A stretch of 64,000 nt of DNA from JAWLGZ01 sp041690635 (GTDB lineage: Bacteria > Pseudomonadota > Gammaproteobacteria > Thiohalomonadales > Thiohalomonadaceae): contig JAWLGZ010000003.1 of NCBI GenBank assembly GCA_041690635.1, positions 124,001 through 188,000 on the forward strand, in the 5' to 3' direction. Numbering within the stretch: position 1 is the first letter of the stretch; every line of letters starts with the position of its first letter. A program made the translations under genes and the position numbers. The notes beneath the pieces are model-generated. The model did not search any database and had not been told where the DNA came from. It was given only the letters and a program-made list of their open reading frames with translations. Below are positions 35,428 to 44,079 of the stretch, piece after piece.

Positions 35428-36093
35428 ATGAGGATGTGCGCCATTCTACCTCTCATCCTGCTGGCCTGCCCGCCCGTGCTGGCGGCGGAACCGGGCGCGG
35501 ACGACGCCTGGTTCGAGGCACTGGACGCGGAAAACGACACCTCCCGGGTCAACACCGGCGTCCTCACCTTCCTGCCCGACCCGCCCGATAAAGCGGTACA
35601 CCACCACATCAACCGCATCACCATCAGTGGAGGGAGCCTGGCGGATGGCTGGATCGCCCTCGACCAGTGCCACCGCCAGCTCGACCCGGTTCCGCGCGCC
35701 GAGATCACCTTCCATCCGGAACGCATCCGGCATCTGGAGGTGGTCTCCTCGGCCGGGATCGAACGCGCCTGGGCCGAGGCGCACACCATCCAGCTTGCCG
35801 ATGTGCGGCCCGGGGCCACCCTCTGCCTACGTGCCGAGAGCCGTGCGCTGCATGCCGATGGCAACGGCGGCTTTGTGCTGCGCAACGGCCCGTACATGCG
35901 CCGCTTCCTGGACGGCTATTATCCGATGCACGTCACCCTGACGGTGCTGCTGCCGGAACGGCTGCGTCTGACCACCGCCAGTCCACAGCCACAGCCCGGT
36001 TTTTCGGTGGCCGCGAAGCAGAATCGGGTCGAACTGGACGCCTGGTTCGAAGGCCGGCTGGAGACGGAACTGCACTTTGTGCTGACGCCCTGA
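35428..36093 (+). CDS. Exported protein of unknown function
   Basis: 221 residues from ATG at 35428 with AGGAG 9 bases upstream. Residues 1-20 are a signal peptide (MRMCAILPLILLACPPVLAA); the Cys residues do not form a clear lipobox. The mature part is strand-rich: NTGVLTFLPDPPDKAVHHH, then GWIALDQCHRQLDPVPRAEITF, and LHFVLTP at the end. No family recognised. It lies directly before nudE with 44 bases between them. Confidence 0.75.
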   Translation: MRMCAILPLILLACPPVLAAEPGADDAWFEALDAENDTSRVNTGVLTFLPDPPDKAVHHHINRITISGGSLADGWIALDQCHRQLDPVPRAEITFHPERIRHLEVVSSAGIERAWAEAHTIQLADVRPGATLCLRAESRALHADGNGGFVLRNGPYMRRFLDGYYPMHVTLTVLLPERLRLTTASPQPQPGFSVAAKQNRVELDAWFEGRLETELHFVLTP

Positions 36094-36137
36094 CCCCTCC
36101 ACGGGTTATCATCGGCCCTACTTCAAAAAAGAGTCCC

Positions 36138-36686
36138 ATGCGGCAAAAACCGGAAATCCTGCAGACCGCCACCCTCGTCGAGACCGGCATCTTTCGCGTC
36201 GAGCAGCTGGATCTACGCTTCTCCAACGGCGTCGAGACCCGCTATCAGCGGCTCGTGAGTCCGCCGGAGGGAGCGGTGCTGGTCGTACCCCTGCAGGCGG
36301 ACGGCACGGTGCTGCTGGTACGCGAGTATGCGGCCGGTGTGGACCGCTATGAACTTGGCCTGCCGAAGGGGCGTGTGGAGCCGGGGGAGACGCCGGAGGC
36401 CGCCGCCGGAAGGGAATTGCGCGAGGAGGTCAAACTGGGCGCCCGCCAGCTGGATCACCTCACCTCCCTCAGCCTGGCACCCGGCTACGTTAGCCACACC
36501 ACCCACATCATCCTGGCACGCGAGCTGTTCGATGCACCCCTGGAAGGGGATGAGCCGGAACCGATCGAGGTGGTGCCCTGGCCGCTGGCGAAGCTCTCCA
36601 CACTGCTCGCCCGCGACGACTTCACCGAGGCGCGCAGCATCGCCGCCCTATTTCTTGTCCGGGAGTACCTGGAAAATGACCGATAG
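36138..36686 (+). CDS. nudE: ADP compounds hydrolase NudE
   Basis: 182 residues. Nudix box GRVEPGETPEAAAGRELREEV is complete: G-x5-E-x7-REL-x-EE. The flanks ELGLPKG and LAPGYVSHTTHIILA match the ADP-sugar/diadenosine NudE type. It hydrolyses NADH, ADP-ribose and similar dinucleotides. Ends 11 bases inside the next gene, so the two are coupled. Confidence 0.93.
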   Translation: MRQKPEILQTATLVETGIFRVEQLDLRFSNGVETRYQRLVSPPEGAVLVVPLQADGTVLLVREYAAGVDRYELGLPKGRVEPGETPEAAAGRELREEVKLGARQLDHLTSLSLAPGYVSHTTHIILARELFDAPLEGDEPEPIEVVPWPLAKLSTLLARDDFTEARSIAALFLVREYLENDR

Positions 36687-37497
36687 GAACGATGACCAGT
36701 TCTGTGAGCTGTTGCAATCGGCGCTGGAGACCGCCAAACAGGCGGGCCGCCGCATCATGGAGATTTACGAGGGAGGCTTCAGCGTCGAAGAGAAGAAGGA
36801 CAGCACCCCGCTGACCGAGGCGGACATGGCCGCCCATGAGGCGATCGAGAGCGGCCTCATGGCACTGACCCCCGACCTGCCGGTGCTCACCGAGGAGTCG
36901 GTGGATATCCCGTTCGCCGAGCGCGCCCGGTGGCAGCGCTACTGGCTGGTGGACCCGCTCGACGGCACCCGCGAGTTCATCAAGCGCAACGGGGAGTTCA
37001 CCGTCAACATCGCCCTGGTGGACAACGGCCGGCCGGTGCTCGGCATCGTCTACGCGCCGGTACTCGGCGTCTACTACTTCGCCTGCCGCGGTCACGGTGC
37101 GTGGAAACGGGAGGCGATGAACGAGCCGGAGCGGATCCATGCACGGCCGTGGACCGGTGGCAAGCTGGTGGTGGCGGGCAGTCGCTCGCATCGGGGCGCC
37201 TCCCTCGACGCCTTCCTGGAGCGGGTCGGGGAGTACGACCTGATTCCGATGGGGAGTGCGCTCAAGTCCTGCCTGGTCGCGGAGGGCAAGGCGGACCTCT
37301 ATCCGCGTCTCGGCCCCACCTCGGAGTGGGACACCGCCGCCGCCCAATGCGTGGTGGAGGAGGCGGGCGGGCACCTGACCGACACTCAGATGCGGCCCCT
37401 GCGCTATAACACCAAGGAGTCCCTGCTAAACCCCCACTTCTTCGTGTACGGCGCCACCGAACACGACTGGTCCCGCTACCTGCAGGAAGAGGCTTGA
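36676..37497 (+). CDS. cysQ: 3'(2'),5'-bisphosphate nucleotidase
   Basis: 273 residues. The inositol-monophosphatase-like metal site is visible: EKKDSTPLTEADMAAHE, LTEESVDIPF, and DPLDGTREFIKRNGEFTVNIALV, with the late WDTAAAQCVVEEAGG. CysQ recycles the PAP made during sulfate assimilation. It overlaps nudE by 11 bases. Confidence 0.95.
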   Translation: MTDRNDDQFCELLQSALETAKQAGRRIMEIYEGGFSVEEKKDSTPLTEADMAAHEAIESGLMALTPDLPVLTEESVDIPFAERARWQRYWLVDPLDGTREFIKRNGEFTVNIALVDNGRPVLGIVYAPVLGVYYFACRGHGAWKREAMNEPERIHARPWTGGKLVVAGSRSHRGASLDAFLERVGEYDLIPMGSALKSCLVAEGKADLYPRLGPTSEWDTAAAQCVVEEAGGHLTDTQMRPLRYNTKESLLNPHFFVYGATEHDWSRYLQEEA

Positions 37498-37686
37498 TCA
37501 GCGGTCGTCGTAGACCGCCATCACCGCCTTCAACTCGGCCAGTACCTGCCGGCGCTCCTGCGTATCGAGCCCCTCGACCTGCGAGACCGGCTCACCCGCC
37601 TCAAGCGCCACGATCACCGCGCGCACGGCCTCACAGCCGCACTGACAGATGGCCTCGACACAGCGGTTGGTGTTTTCCAGTGACAT
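37498..37686 (-). CDS. Small Cys-rich protein of unknown function
   Basis: 62 residues. CVEAICQCGCEAV near residues 9-21 gives four Cys (C-x5-C-x-C-x-C), possibly a metal site. The remainder is helical (LDTQERRQVLAELKAVMAVYDD). It abuts the cysQ stop, so the ends of the convergent genes touch. AGCAGGCG lies about 8 bases before the ATG. Function not known. Confidence 0.6.
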   Translation of the reverse strand: MSLENTNRCVEAICQCGCEAVRAVIVALEAGEPVSQVEGLDTQERRQVLAELKAVMAVYDDR

Positions 37687-37794
37687 CGCCTGCTCCGCAG
37701 AAAGCGGAGCCGATTATAGGACAGGCGGCCCCGTCCCGTCTTTCGGCGTCATCAGTGGGCAGGGCAAGGTTGTCTCACATATACAGCGCCCGGA

Positions 37795-38346
37795 TCAGGC
37801 GAATGGAGCGAGCCGTTCGAGGGGGGCGGTGGCAAGCACACCCCCGATGGCCGCACCCGCCAGCACATCCGACGGATAGTGCAGCCCCAGCACCATGCGG
37901 GAGCAGGCGACCAGCCCGGCGAAGGGGACCAGCACCCAGGCGAGCACCGGAAAGCGGCGAACCGCCACCAGGGTGAATCCCACCGCGTGCAGCGTATGCC
38001 CCGAGGGAAAACTGTAACGATCGAGCGGCGCCATGCCGCGGCGCACACTCGGGTGGACCGCAAACGGCCGCTCCCGGACACAGGCTCGCTTCAGGAGCTT
38101 GTAGAGCCCCACTCCGGCCAGCCCAACCACGCCCATATGCAGCGCCGCCTTCAAACCCGCCCGGCCGGCCGCCAGAGGCAGAACCCCCATCAGCCCGTAC
38201 CAGGCGAGGCCGTCACCGAGCCGGCTGACGGTAGAGAAAGTGCGCTGCACCGCAGGCCGGTGTACCGGCCGGTTGAACAGCAGGCAGACGGAAAGGTCCA
38301 GTTCTTCCATCCGCCGCACCGTCACGTTTTCCCTGAGGGCATACAT
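37795..38346 (-). CDS. PAP2-family membrane phosphatase
   Basis: 183 residues from ATG at 38346, with GGAAGG before it. Several membrane helices surround the PAP2 motifs KLLKRACVRERPFAVHP, SFPSGHTLHA and SRMVLGLHYPSDVLAG. The family removes phosphate from lipids such as phosphatidic acid or undecaprenyl diphosphate. It starts 46 bases after the propeller gene, so may share its transcript. Nothing shows which lipid it uses. Confidence 0.88.
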   Translation of the reverse strand: MYALRENVTVRRMEELDLSVCLLFNRPVHRPAVQRTFSTVSRLGDGLAWYGLMGVLPLAAGRAGLKAALHMGVVGLAGVGLYKLLKRACVRERPFAVHPSVRRGMAPLDRYSFPSGHTLHAVGFTLVAVRRFPVLAWVLVPFAGLVACSRMVLGLHYPSDVLAGAAIGGVLATAPLERLAPFA

Positions 38347-38392
38347 CACGCCTTCCTCTCCTGCATTCTGCAAACACAGCAACCCGCAAGGT

Positions 38393-40537
38393 TCAGGTCG
38401 CCGCCCGCCGTCTTGGTTGATGCCGATTGCGGAACGGCAGCAGCACCGTCAGCGCCAGCAGCCAGGCCAGGACCCCACCACCACCCGAGCCACCGCCATC
38501 GAGCTGGACCCCCAGTCGCGAATCGACATTAACTCTGACCACGGCGGTATCCGTACCGTTCGTCCCCCCGATGGTGTAGGTGAAGGTATCGATCCCCGCG
38601 AAGTCGGCGGGTGGCGTGTAGGTGAACTCGCCATTTCCCAGGTAGGTGACACTGCCACCCTGTGCCGTCTGGGTGTCGTAAGCGACCACGTCGGCACCTT
38701 CGAGGACGTCGTTCGCCAGCAGGTTCACCGTCACCGGCTGTGACCCGGCCGAGAACTCGTCGTCCACGGCACACGGACAGGAGGATGTGATGAGAGTTCC
38801 GCCCGCCCCCGTGATCAGAAAGCGGTTGTTGACCTCGTTCCAGGTCACGCCGAAGAGATCGTTACCGGTCGGCGATTCACTGCTCCAGTTCACCCCGTCC
38901 TGGCTGACCAGCACGGTGCCCGAGCGCAGGCTGGTCCGATCCGGCGCTTCACCAACCGCAATGAACTGGCCACCGCCCCAGGCCACCGCACGCAACAGTT
39001 CGGCCGCCCCCGAAGGCGCCGGAATCCAGTTCTGGCCATCATCGCTGCGCAGGATGGTGCCGCTGGAGCCAACCGTGACAAACCGGCTGCCGTTCCAGAC
39101 GACAGCGCGCAGCGATTCGCCTGTTCCGGAACTGAGGGGGGTCCAGATCGAGCCATTACCGCTGACGAGAATGAGCCCGCCGTCCCCGACCGCAACGAAG
39201 ATGCTGTTGCCGAAGGCAACGCCATGCAGTGTGGCACCGGGACCTGCGACGGCTTCGCTCCAAGTGGACCCACCATCGGTACTCAGAGCGACTGTACCGC
39301 CATCCCCAACCGCGACCACCCGCGCGCCGTCCGCGGCCACGCCCCGCAGGCTGGCGCTGGCGGTGAACGGGGCCTCCCACAAGCCGACACCATCGTCGCT
39401 TGTCAGTATGCCGCCGCCGTCGCCCACGGCGACGAACCGGCTTCCGAAGGCGACGCCGTTCAGCGTCGGGGTCCCCTGGGGGGTGCTGGTCCAGGTTCCA
39501 CCGGCGTTGGTGGAGGTGAGCACACGGCCGTTCTCACCCACGGCTACAAACGTGTTTCCGTTGGTCGCTGCCGCCCGCAGCGATGCAGTCTCGCCCTGCC
39601 GGTTGAGATTCCATGTGGTGCCATCGCTGCTCCCGAGCATAAGGCCGCCGCGCCCCACCACCACCAGACCGTTGGCGCCATTCGCCACCGCGTGCAGGTC
39701 TTCGGCCACCGGCAGTGACGCGGAATCGTTGGTCCAGTTCACCCCGTCGGGGCTGGTAAGGAGGCTGCCGCCGTCACCCACGGCGAAGAACTGCCCGCGC
39801 TGCGCGTCCCAGAACACCCGCCGGAAGGTGCTGGTCGGCAAGCCGCCGCTGATGTTCACCGGACTCCAGGTGGTCGCGTTCAGGCTGTGCGCCATCGCAC
39901 CACCGGAGCCGACCGCCACCAGTCGGGTGCCGTTGCTGGCAATGCCGTTGGCAGAGGTGTCGAAGATACCCGAAGCGGCCGTCTGCCAGTTCTGGCCATC
40001 GGTGCTGGTGAATACGGTCCCCTGCTCAGCCACCGCAATGAAGCGGGTGCCGTCCCAGATGACATCATTGATCCAGAGGCTGGTCGGAACCGATACCCGG
40101 GTCCAGTTCACCCCATCGGGACTGGTGATGAAGGTGGCGGATGAACCCACCGCCACGTAGCGGGACAGCTCCGGACTGAAGGCCAGGCCGTAGAGGTAAC
40201 TGCTGACGCCGGAGGAGCGCGGAGTCCAGTCAACCCCGGTGGGACTCGTCAGTATCGTACCGAAGCGGCCCACCGCAACGAACTGATCGCCGCCCCAGAG
40301 GACGTTGTAGACCCAGGTGCTGGAGCGCGAGAAACGCGGCGTCCAGTTGACCCCGTCGGTGCTGGTGAGGATGGTGCCCGCGTCGCCGACCGCCACATAG
40401 GTGATGCCGTCGGAGGCCACGTCAAAGAGCAGATTGCCTTGCGGGGTCGGGTTCTCCCACTCCCAGCCGGCATGTGCAGAAAGTGCGACGAGCAAAAGGA
40501 ATCCCTGCGCGACAGCGCCCAACCTGCGTATGTCCAT
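38393..40537 (-). CDS. Secreted 14-repeat beta-propeller with Ig-like domain and GlyGly-CTERM-like tail
   Basis: 714 residues from ATG at 40537, with GGAGG 8 bases upstream. Signal peptide 1-22 (VAQGFLLLVALSAHA). Fourteen YCF48/BNR-like repeats follow, each about 40 residues, of the type VAVGDGGTILTSTDGVNWTP. Fourteen is what two seven-bladed propellers would need. Next is a cadherin/Big_9-like unit (VTVNLLANDVLEGADVV, then FTYTPPADFAGIDTFTYT). The end is GGGSGGGGVLAWLLALTVLLPF, then NRHQPRRRAAT: Gly-rich, one helix, basic tail, as in GlyGly-CTERM proteins processed by rhombosortase. It is likely sorted to the surface. Ligand unknown. Confidence 0.8.
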   Translation of the reverse strand: MDIRRLGAVAQGFLLLVALSAHAGWEWENPTPQGNLLFDVASDGITYVAVGDAGTILTSTDGVNWTPRFSRSSTWVYNVLWGGDQFVAVGRFGTILTSPTGVDWTPRSSGVSSYLYGLAFSPELSRYVAVGSSATFITSPDGVNWTRVSVPTSLWINDVIWDGTRFIAVAEQGTVFTSTDGQNWQTAASGIFDTSANGIASNGTRLVAVGSGGAMAHSLNATTWSPVNISGGLPTSTFRRVFWDAQRGQFFAVGDGGSLLTSPDGVNWTNDSASLPVAEDLHAVANGANGLVVVGRGGLMLGSSDGTTWNLNRQGETASLRAAATNGNTFVAVGENGRVLTSTNAGGTWTSTPQGTPTLNGVAFGSRFVAVGDGGGILTSDDGVGLWEAPFTASASLRGVAADGARVVAVGDGGTVALSTDGGSTWSEAVAGPGATLHGVAFGNSIFVAVGDGGLILVSGNGSIWTPLSSGTGESLRAVVWNGSRFVTVGSSGTILRSDDGQNWIPAPSGAAELLRAVAWGGGQFIAVGEAPDRTSLRSGTVLVSQDGVNWSSESPTGNDLFGVTWNEVNNRFLITGAGGTLITSSCPCAVDDEFSAGSQPVTVNLLANDVLEGADVVAYDTQTAQGGSVTYLGNGEFTYTPPADFAGIDTFTYTIGGTNGTDTAVVRVNVDSRLGVQLDGGGSGGGGVLAWLLALTVLLPFRNRHQPRRRAAT

Positions 40538-40652
40538 ATACGCCTCCTCCCTGCTGTGTGGATACGCCGCCTCCCTGACAGCGTGAGATCCGATTATAGA
40601 CGGGACTCGCCAGATAAGAGGGCCTCCGGCCCGGGGACGACCTGCGAATCGC

Positions 40653-41759
40653 TTAGCTGGAGGCGCGGTAGGTGAACGCCCGCTCGACCGGCCGGCAGTA
40701 GAGGACGCCCTGGGCCTCGTCGCCGAATCCACCCGCCCGATCCAGAGCCTCGATCACCTCAGGGAGTACACGCTCGTCGAGCAGCATGTTGCAGGCGGCG
40801 CGCGCCCGTCTGGGGGCGGTATCGCTGGTGGCGCCAAGCCGCAGAGGGCTGATGGTTGCGCCGCCCGCTCCCGCCGCCATGGCGACCCTGAACAGATCGG
40901 GGATGCGATCCTCGGCGGCGATGAGGGTGGCATCGACACCGGAAAACCAGGCGCGCGGTGCACTGTCGGTACCGCCGGGGGTGCTACGCCAGTCAATGCC
41001 GCCGGTCAGGTCGTCGATGGCGGCAACAATGCGGTCGATGCTGGCCAGCTGGCCGACATGGCCCCGCTTCAGCCGGGTGTTGAGCAGGCCGCGACGCACC
41101 GGATAGCTGTAGATGAAGCCCTGCCCCGGCAGGTCGAGTCGGCCGGCCAGAATCATCTTCTCCAGCACCTCGTCCGCCTGCGCGCGTGAGACCACCAGCG
41201 ACATGATCTCCTTCTCGGCGGGAATGGTGATCCGCAGCAGCCCCAACCGGTCGCGCAGCCCCATGCCGGTGCCGTACCAGATGGTGGGCACCGCCGCCCC
41301 CAGTTCGAGCACCTCGCGGGCGATGGGATCGGCGCGGTCCCGCTGCACGATGCAGTGGACGCCGACCAGGTCCGGGAAGTAGTCGTTGGATGCTGCGGCA
41401 CCGGGCGTCGGTCGGGCAGCCTGCGCCAACGGCGCGAAACCGGCGACACACTCCACCGATTCGCTGAACACCGAGCCGGCACCGGGCCGCCGCAACCGCC
41501 CGTGCTCCACCAGCAGGTCCATCACCGCCTGCTCCTGCGCCTCCTCCACGTAGAGCACAAAGAGGTCGCCGGCATCGCTCGCCAGCCGGTCGCGGCCCGC
41601 CAGCACGCCCATCAGCCCGCGCCGCTCTTCGAGCACCGATGAACGGGTGTGGGCCGTATACCAGTGATCGAGCCTCGCCGCCTGCAGCGCGTGGCGCACA
41701 CCGCCGGCAAACAGGTGATCGACCATCGCCGTGACGCGCACCTGCCGTTGGCCGCTCAT
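40653..41759 (-). CDS. Three-module PII-like protein
   Basis: 368 residues, about three times a PII subunit. Module 1 (about 6-105): RVTAMVDHLFAGGVRHALQAA and LFVLYVEEAQEQAVMDLLVE. Module 2 (about 132-232): the strand GVHCIVQRDRAD, then LRITIPAEKEIMSLVV with the helix QADEVLEKMILAGRLD and GQGFIYSYPV, close to the PII signature where the C-strand ends a subunit. Module 3 (236-366): ATLIAAEDRIPDLFRVAMAAG and GVLYCRPVERAFTYR. PII proteins bind ATP/ADP/2-oxoglutarate and gate partners. Its stop overlaps the DUF1538 start (ATGA), so the two work together. Confidence 0.72.
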   Translation of the reverse strand: MSGQRQVRVTAMVDHLFAGGVRHALQAARLDHWYTAHTRSSVLEERRGLMGVLAGRDRLASDAGDLFVLYVEEAQEQAVMDLLVEHGRLRRPGAGSVFSESVECVAGFAPLAQAARPTPGAAASNDYFPDLVGVHCIVQRDRADPIAREVLELGAAVPTIWYGTGMGLRDRLGLLRITIPAEKEIMSLVVSRAQADEVLEKMILAGRLDLPGQGFIYSYPVRRGLLNTRLKRGHVGQLASIDRIVAAIDDLTGGIDWRSTPGGTDSAPRAWFSGVDATLIAAEDRIPDLFRVAMAAGAGGATISPLRLGATSDTAPRRARAACNMLLDERVLPEVIEALDRAGGFGDEAQGVLYCRPVERAFTYRASS

Positions 41760-43831
41760 CGGGCAGCCTCCGCGACCGGCGTTGCCGCTGGATCATCGGC
41801 GGACCGGATCGCAAGTTCGTTCCGGTGGCGGCGAGTCACCACCAACCCCACCAGCAGTACAGACAGGATCGGACACACCGAGGCCATGGCCAGCACACCG
41901 AACCCCTCCACCACACCGGCCTGGCCGCCGATTCCGAGCCCCAGTGCCAGCACCAGCGGTACGGTAATGGGGCCGGTGGTGACACCGGCGCTGTCCCAGC
42001 CGATGTTGACGAACTCCTCGCTGGAGAGTGCCGTCAGGAGCATGAGCAGGGCATAGGGGGGAATGACCAGCCAGGCGAGTGGCAGGTTCCAGACGATCTT
42101 CGCCATCCCGAGCAGGATACCGAGCCCGACCCCCACCGCCACCGCCTGCATGAGCAGCGTCTTGCGGAAACTGCCGGCGGTGATCTGCTCGACGGTCATA
42201 CCGAGGGCATTCAGTGCCGGCTCCGCCAGGGTGGCCGCGTACCCCATGATGAAGGCGAACAGCAGCACCACCGCGATACCCGCCAGCGGTTCGCCGTCGC
42301 TGCCGAACAGTGGACCCAGCCGCGGCAGGTAGCTGTACTCCCCGCTCTCCGCATCGTAGTGCGACGCCTCATAGGTGAGCGGAACGATGGTGCGCTCCCG
42401 CTGGGCAAAGAAGAACTCGATGGTCTCCCCCTCCGCACCGACGGCCCGCTGCACCACCGAGGGGTCGAAAGGTGCGATGGTCTGTCGCTCCTCAGGCAAC
42501 GCGATTTGGTTGAAGGCGGCGGGCAGCTTGCCGCCCACCTGATCACCGAGGCGCGCCAGCCCCAGGTCGATGCCGAGGTTGAAGAGGCTCATGCCGGCCA
42601 CCGCGAAACCGATTCCAAGCAGTACCTCATCCAGTCGCGGCAGACGAAAGCGGAGGAAGAGCCGCAGCACCACGACCAGGAAGAGCGTGAGCGGCAGGAT
42701 GGCCTGCACGGCTGCCGATATGCTCGGTCCAACCCGTGAGGTGATGCCGGTCGGTGCGCCCCCGGCTTCCGCACTCTCCGCCAGCAATCGCCGCTGGCCG
42801 GCATCCGCCCGGTTCTCCAACCAGTCCCGGAAAGCACCCTCACTACCGAAGGCCTGTACCCGCAACGCGGGGTCCGCGCCGTAGGCGGCGAGCTTTGCCG
42901 CCATTGCATCCGCGTTGTCGAACAGCCTCCGCTGCGATGCATCCGACCCGTGCTGGAACGCGTAACCGTGGAATCGTTCGGCGTCGCCCTCGAACAGCGC
43001 CAGTGCCGTCTCCCGGTTCTCCGGACTGAAGAACGCCTCCTCGGTCATGGGTGCCGGGGCGCGCGACTGCAGCAGCAGGGCGAGACCGAGCACGGCGATG
43101 ATCGGCACCAGGGAAGCGAGTGTGACCACGCCGAACCCCTGCGACTCCCCTTCACCGGCACTCACCACCCGGCTCACCCCGATGCCCAGCGCGAGCACCA
43201 GCGGCACCGTGACCGGGCCGGTGGTCACTGCACCCGAGTCCCAGGCGAGCCCGACCACGTGGACCAGGTTGGGGTCGAACTGACACCACAGGGTGAGCAG
43301 CGCGGCGAGCGGGACCAGCACAAAGATGAACGGTTTCAGCGACCAGTCGTTGAGGAAGCGCAACATGCCGATCACCACGGCGATGCCGACGCCGATACCG
43401 ACGCTATAGACCAGCCAGTCGGCGTACTGGTCGAGGATGAGGAACAGCAGCGGCGCATCCCACGGGCGAATGGCGGCGCCGGCAGCGCGCAGTACACCGA
43501 TGGCGGGCTCGGCAAAGGTGGAACCGACCCCGAGGATGAAGGCGAAGGCGAGGATGGCGACCAGTCCCGAGCGCTCCGGCAGCTTGAGGCCGATGGTCTC
43601 GCCGAGCGGCATCAGCCCCAGCAGCAGCCCCTCCATGAAGAAGGCGAGCCCCACCACCACCAGCCCGAGTCCGAGGGCGATCACTCCCGCCTCGGCGACC
43701 GGGATGCCGAGTACCAGGGTCTGGAACAGGATCAGGTAGGCGACGATGGGGCCGACCGCCTTCACCTGGGCGAACAGGCGATCACGGGCGTAGACACCGA
43801 GCAGTCGGAGTGCCTGAGAAAAGGTGAGCAT
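41756..43831 (-). CDS. DUF1538 integral membrane protein, two-fold repeat, possible permease
   Basis: 691 residues from ATG at 43831. Two homologous halves: GSTFAEPAIGVL and WDSGAVTTGPVTVPLVLALG in the N-half; ATLAEPALNALG and WDSAGVTTGPITVPLVLALG in the C-half. The duplication with a TTGP-TVP motif in each half resembles pseudo-symmetric transporters. Between the halves is a soluble ~100-residue insertion (about 287-390, FERHGYAFQHGSDAS), and a second in the C-half (about 455-540). No substrate is known for DUF1538. The downstream PII-like gene overlaps it by four bases. A TACAAT element upstream (43864-43859) may be its -10. Confidence 0.82.
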   Translation of the reverse strand: MLTFSQALRLLGVYARDRLFAQVKAVGPIVAYLILFQTLVLGIPVAEAGVIALGLGLVVVGLAFFMEGLLLGLMPLGETIGLKLPERSGLVAILAFAFILGVGSTFAEPAIGVLRAAGAAIRPWDAPLLFLILDQYADWLVYSVGIGVGIAVVIGMLRFLNDWSLKPFIFVLVPLAALLTLWCQFDPNLVHVVGLAWDSGAVTTGPVTVPLVLALGIGVSRVVSAGEGESQGFGVVTLASLVPIIAVLGLALLLQSRAPAPMTEEAFFSPENRETALALFEGDAERFHGYAFQHGSDASQRRLFDNADAMAAKLAAYGADPALRVQAFGSEGAFRDWLENRADAGQRRLLAESAEAGGAPTGITSRVGPSISAAVQAILPLTLFLVVVLRLFLRFRLPRLDEVLLGIGFAVAGMSLFNLGIDLGLARLGDQVGGKLPAAFNQIALPEERQTIAPFDPSVVQRAVGAEGETIEFFFAQRERTIVPLTYEASHYDAESGEYSYLPRLGPLFGSDGEPLAGIAVVLLFAFIMGYAATLAEPALNALGMTVEQITAGSFRKTLLMQAVAVGVGLGILLGMAKIVWNLPLAWLVIPPYALLMLLTALSSEEFVNIGWDSAGVTTGPITVPLVLALGLGIGGQAGVVEGFGVLAMASVCPILSVLLVGLVVTRRHRNELAIRSADDPAATPVAEAAR

Positions 43832-43935
43832 GATGCTTTCTTCTTGTTGGAAAGTCCGATTGTACCCCGGCGCCCACCGGCCGCCACTGCCGACCAATTT
43901 CAAACGCAACGACATACACGATTTGCCTGTCGCGG

Positions 43936-43950
43936 GGACATTTTATGTCC
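43936..43950. promoter_or_regulatory. Palindrome GGACAT-N3-ATGTCC, putative activator site 1
   Basis: Perfect 6-base arms around TTT. It lies about 110 bases upstream of the predicted sigma-54 start, as expected for an enhancer site. The half-site GACAT also occurs at 43911, 43976 and 44003. Confidence 0.6.
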
Positions 43951-43974
43951 ACTTGAAGTCACCAATGGCTGGAG

Positions 43975-43991
43975 TGACATTTCATATGTCA
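43975..43991. promoter_or_regulatory. Palindrome TGACAT-N5-ATGTCA, putative activator site 2
   Basis: Perfect 6-base arms around TTCAT; its centre is 40 bp from site 1, about four helical turns, so both face the same way. It shares the GACAT/ATGTC half-site with site 1. Confidence 0.6.
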
Positions 43992-44026
43992 TTGATCGTT
44001 TGGACATCCAGCACCATCAACAAAGC

Positions 44027-44042
44027 TGGCCCGTCTTTTGGA
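44027..44042 (+). promoter_or_regulatory. Sigma-54-like -24/-12 promoter
   Basis: TGGCCCG-N4-TTGG: the -24 GG and the spacing fit TGGCACG-N4-TTGC, but the -12 is GG instead of GC, one base off. It lies between the two palindromes and the PspA-like gene, 38 bases before the ATG. Confidence 0.55.
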
Positions 44043-44079
44043 ATAGCTCCCGCGACACTCACAAAACGGGAGAGCAACC

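Noticed and set aside
35370..35897. Upstream extension of yrfG
   Set aside because: The added residues are Ser/Arg-rich antisense of the exported gene and have no domain; the ATG at 35369 gives the normal HAD length.
38787..40160. Plus-strand open frame opposite the propeller gene
   Set aside because: The internal periodicity is that of the propeller repeats on the other strand.
43832..44079. Small gene in the gap between DUF1538 and the PspA-like gene
   Set aside because: No open frame with a ribosome site; the gap is explained by palindromes and promoter elements.
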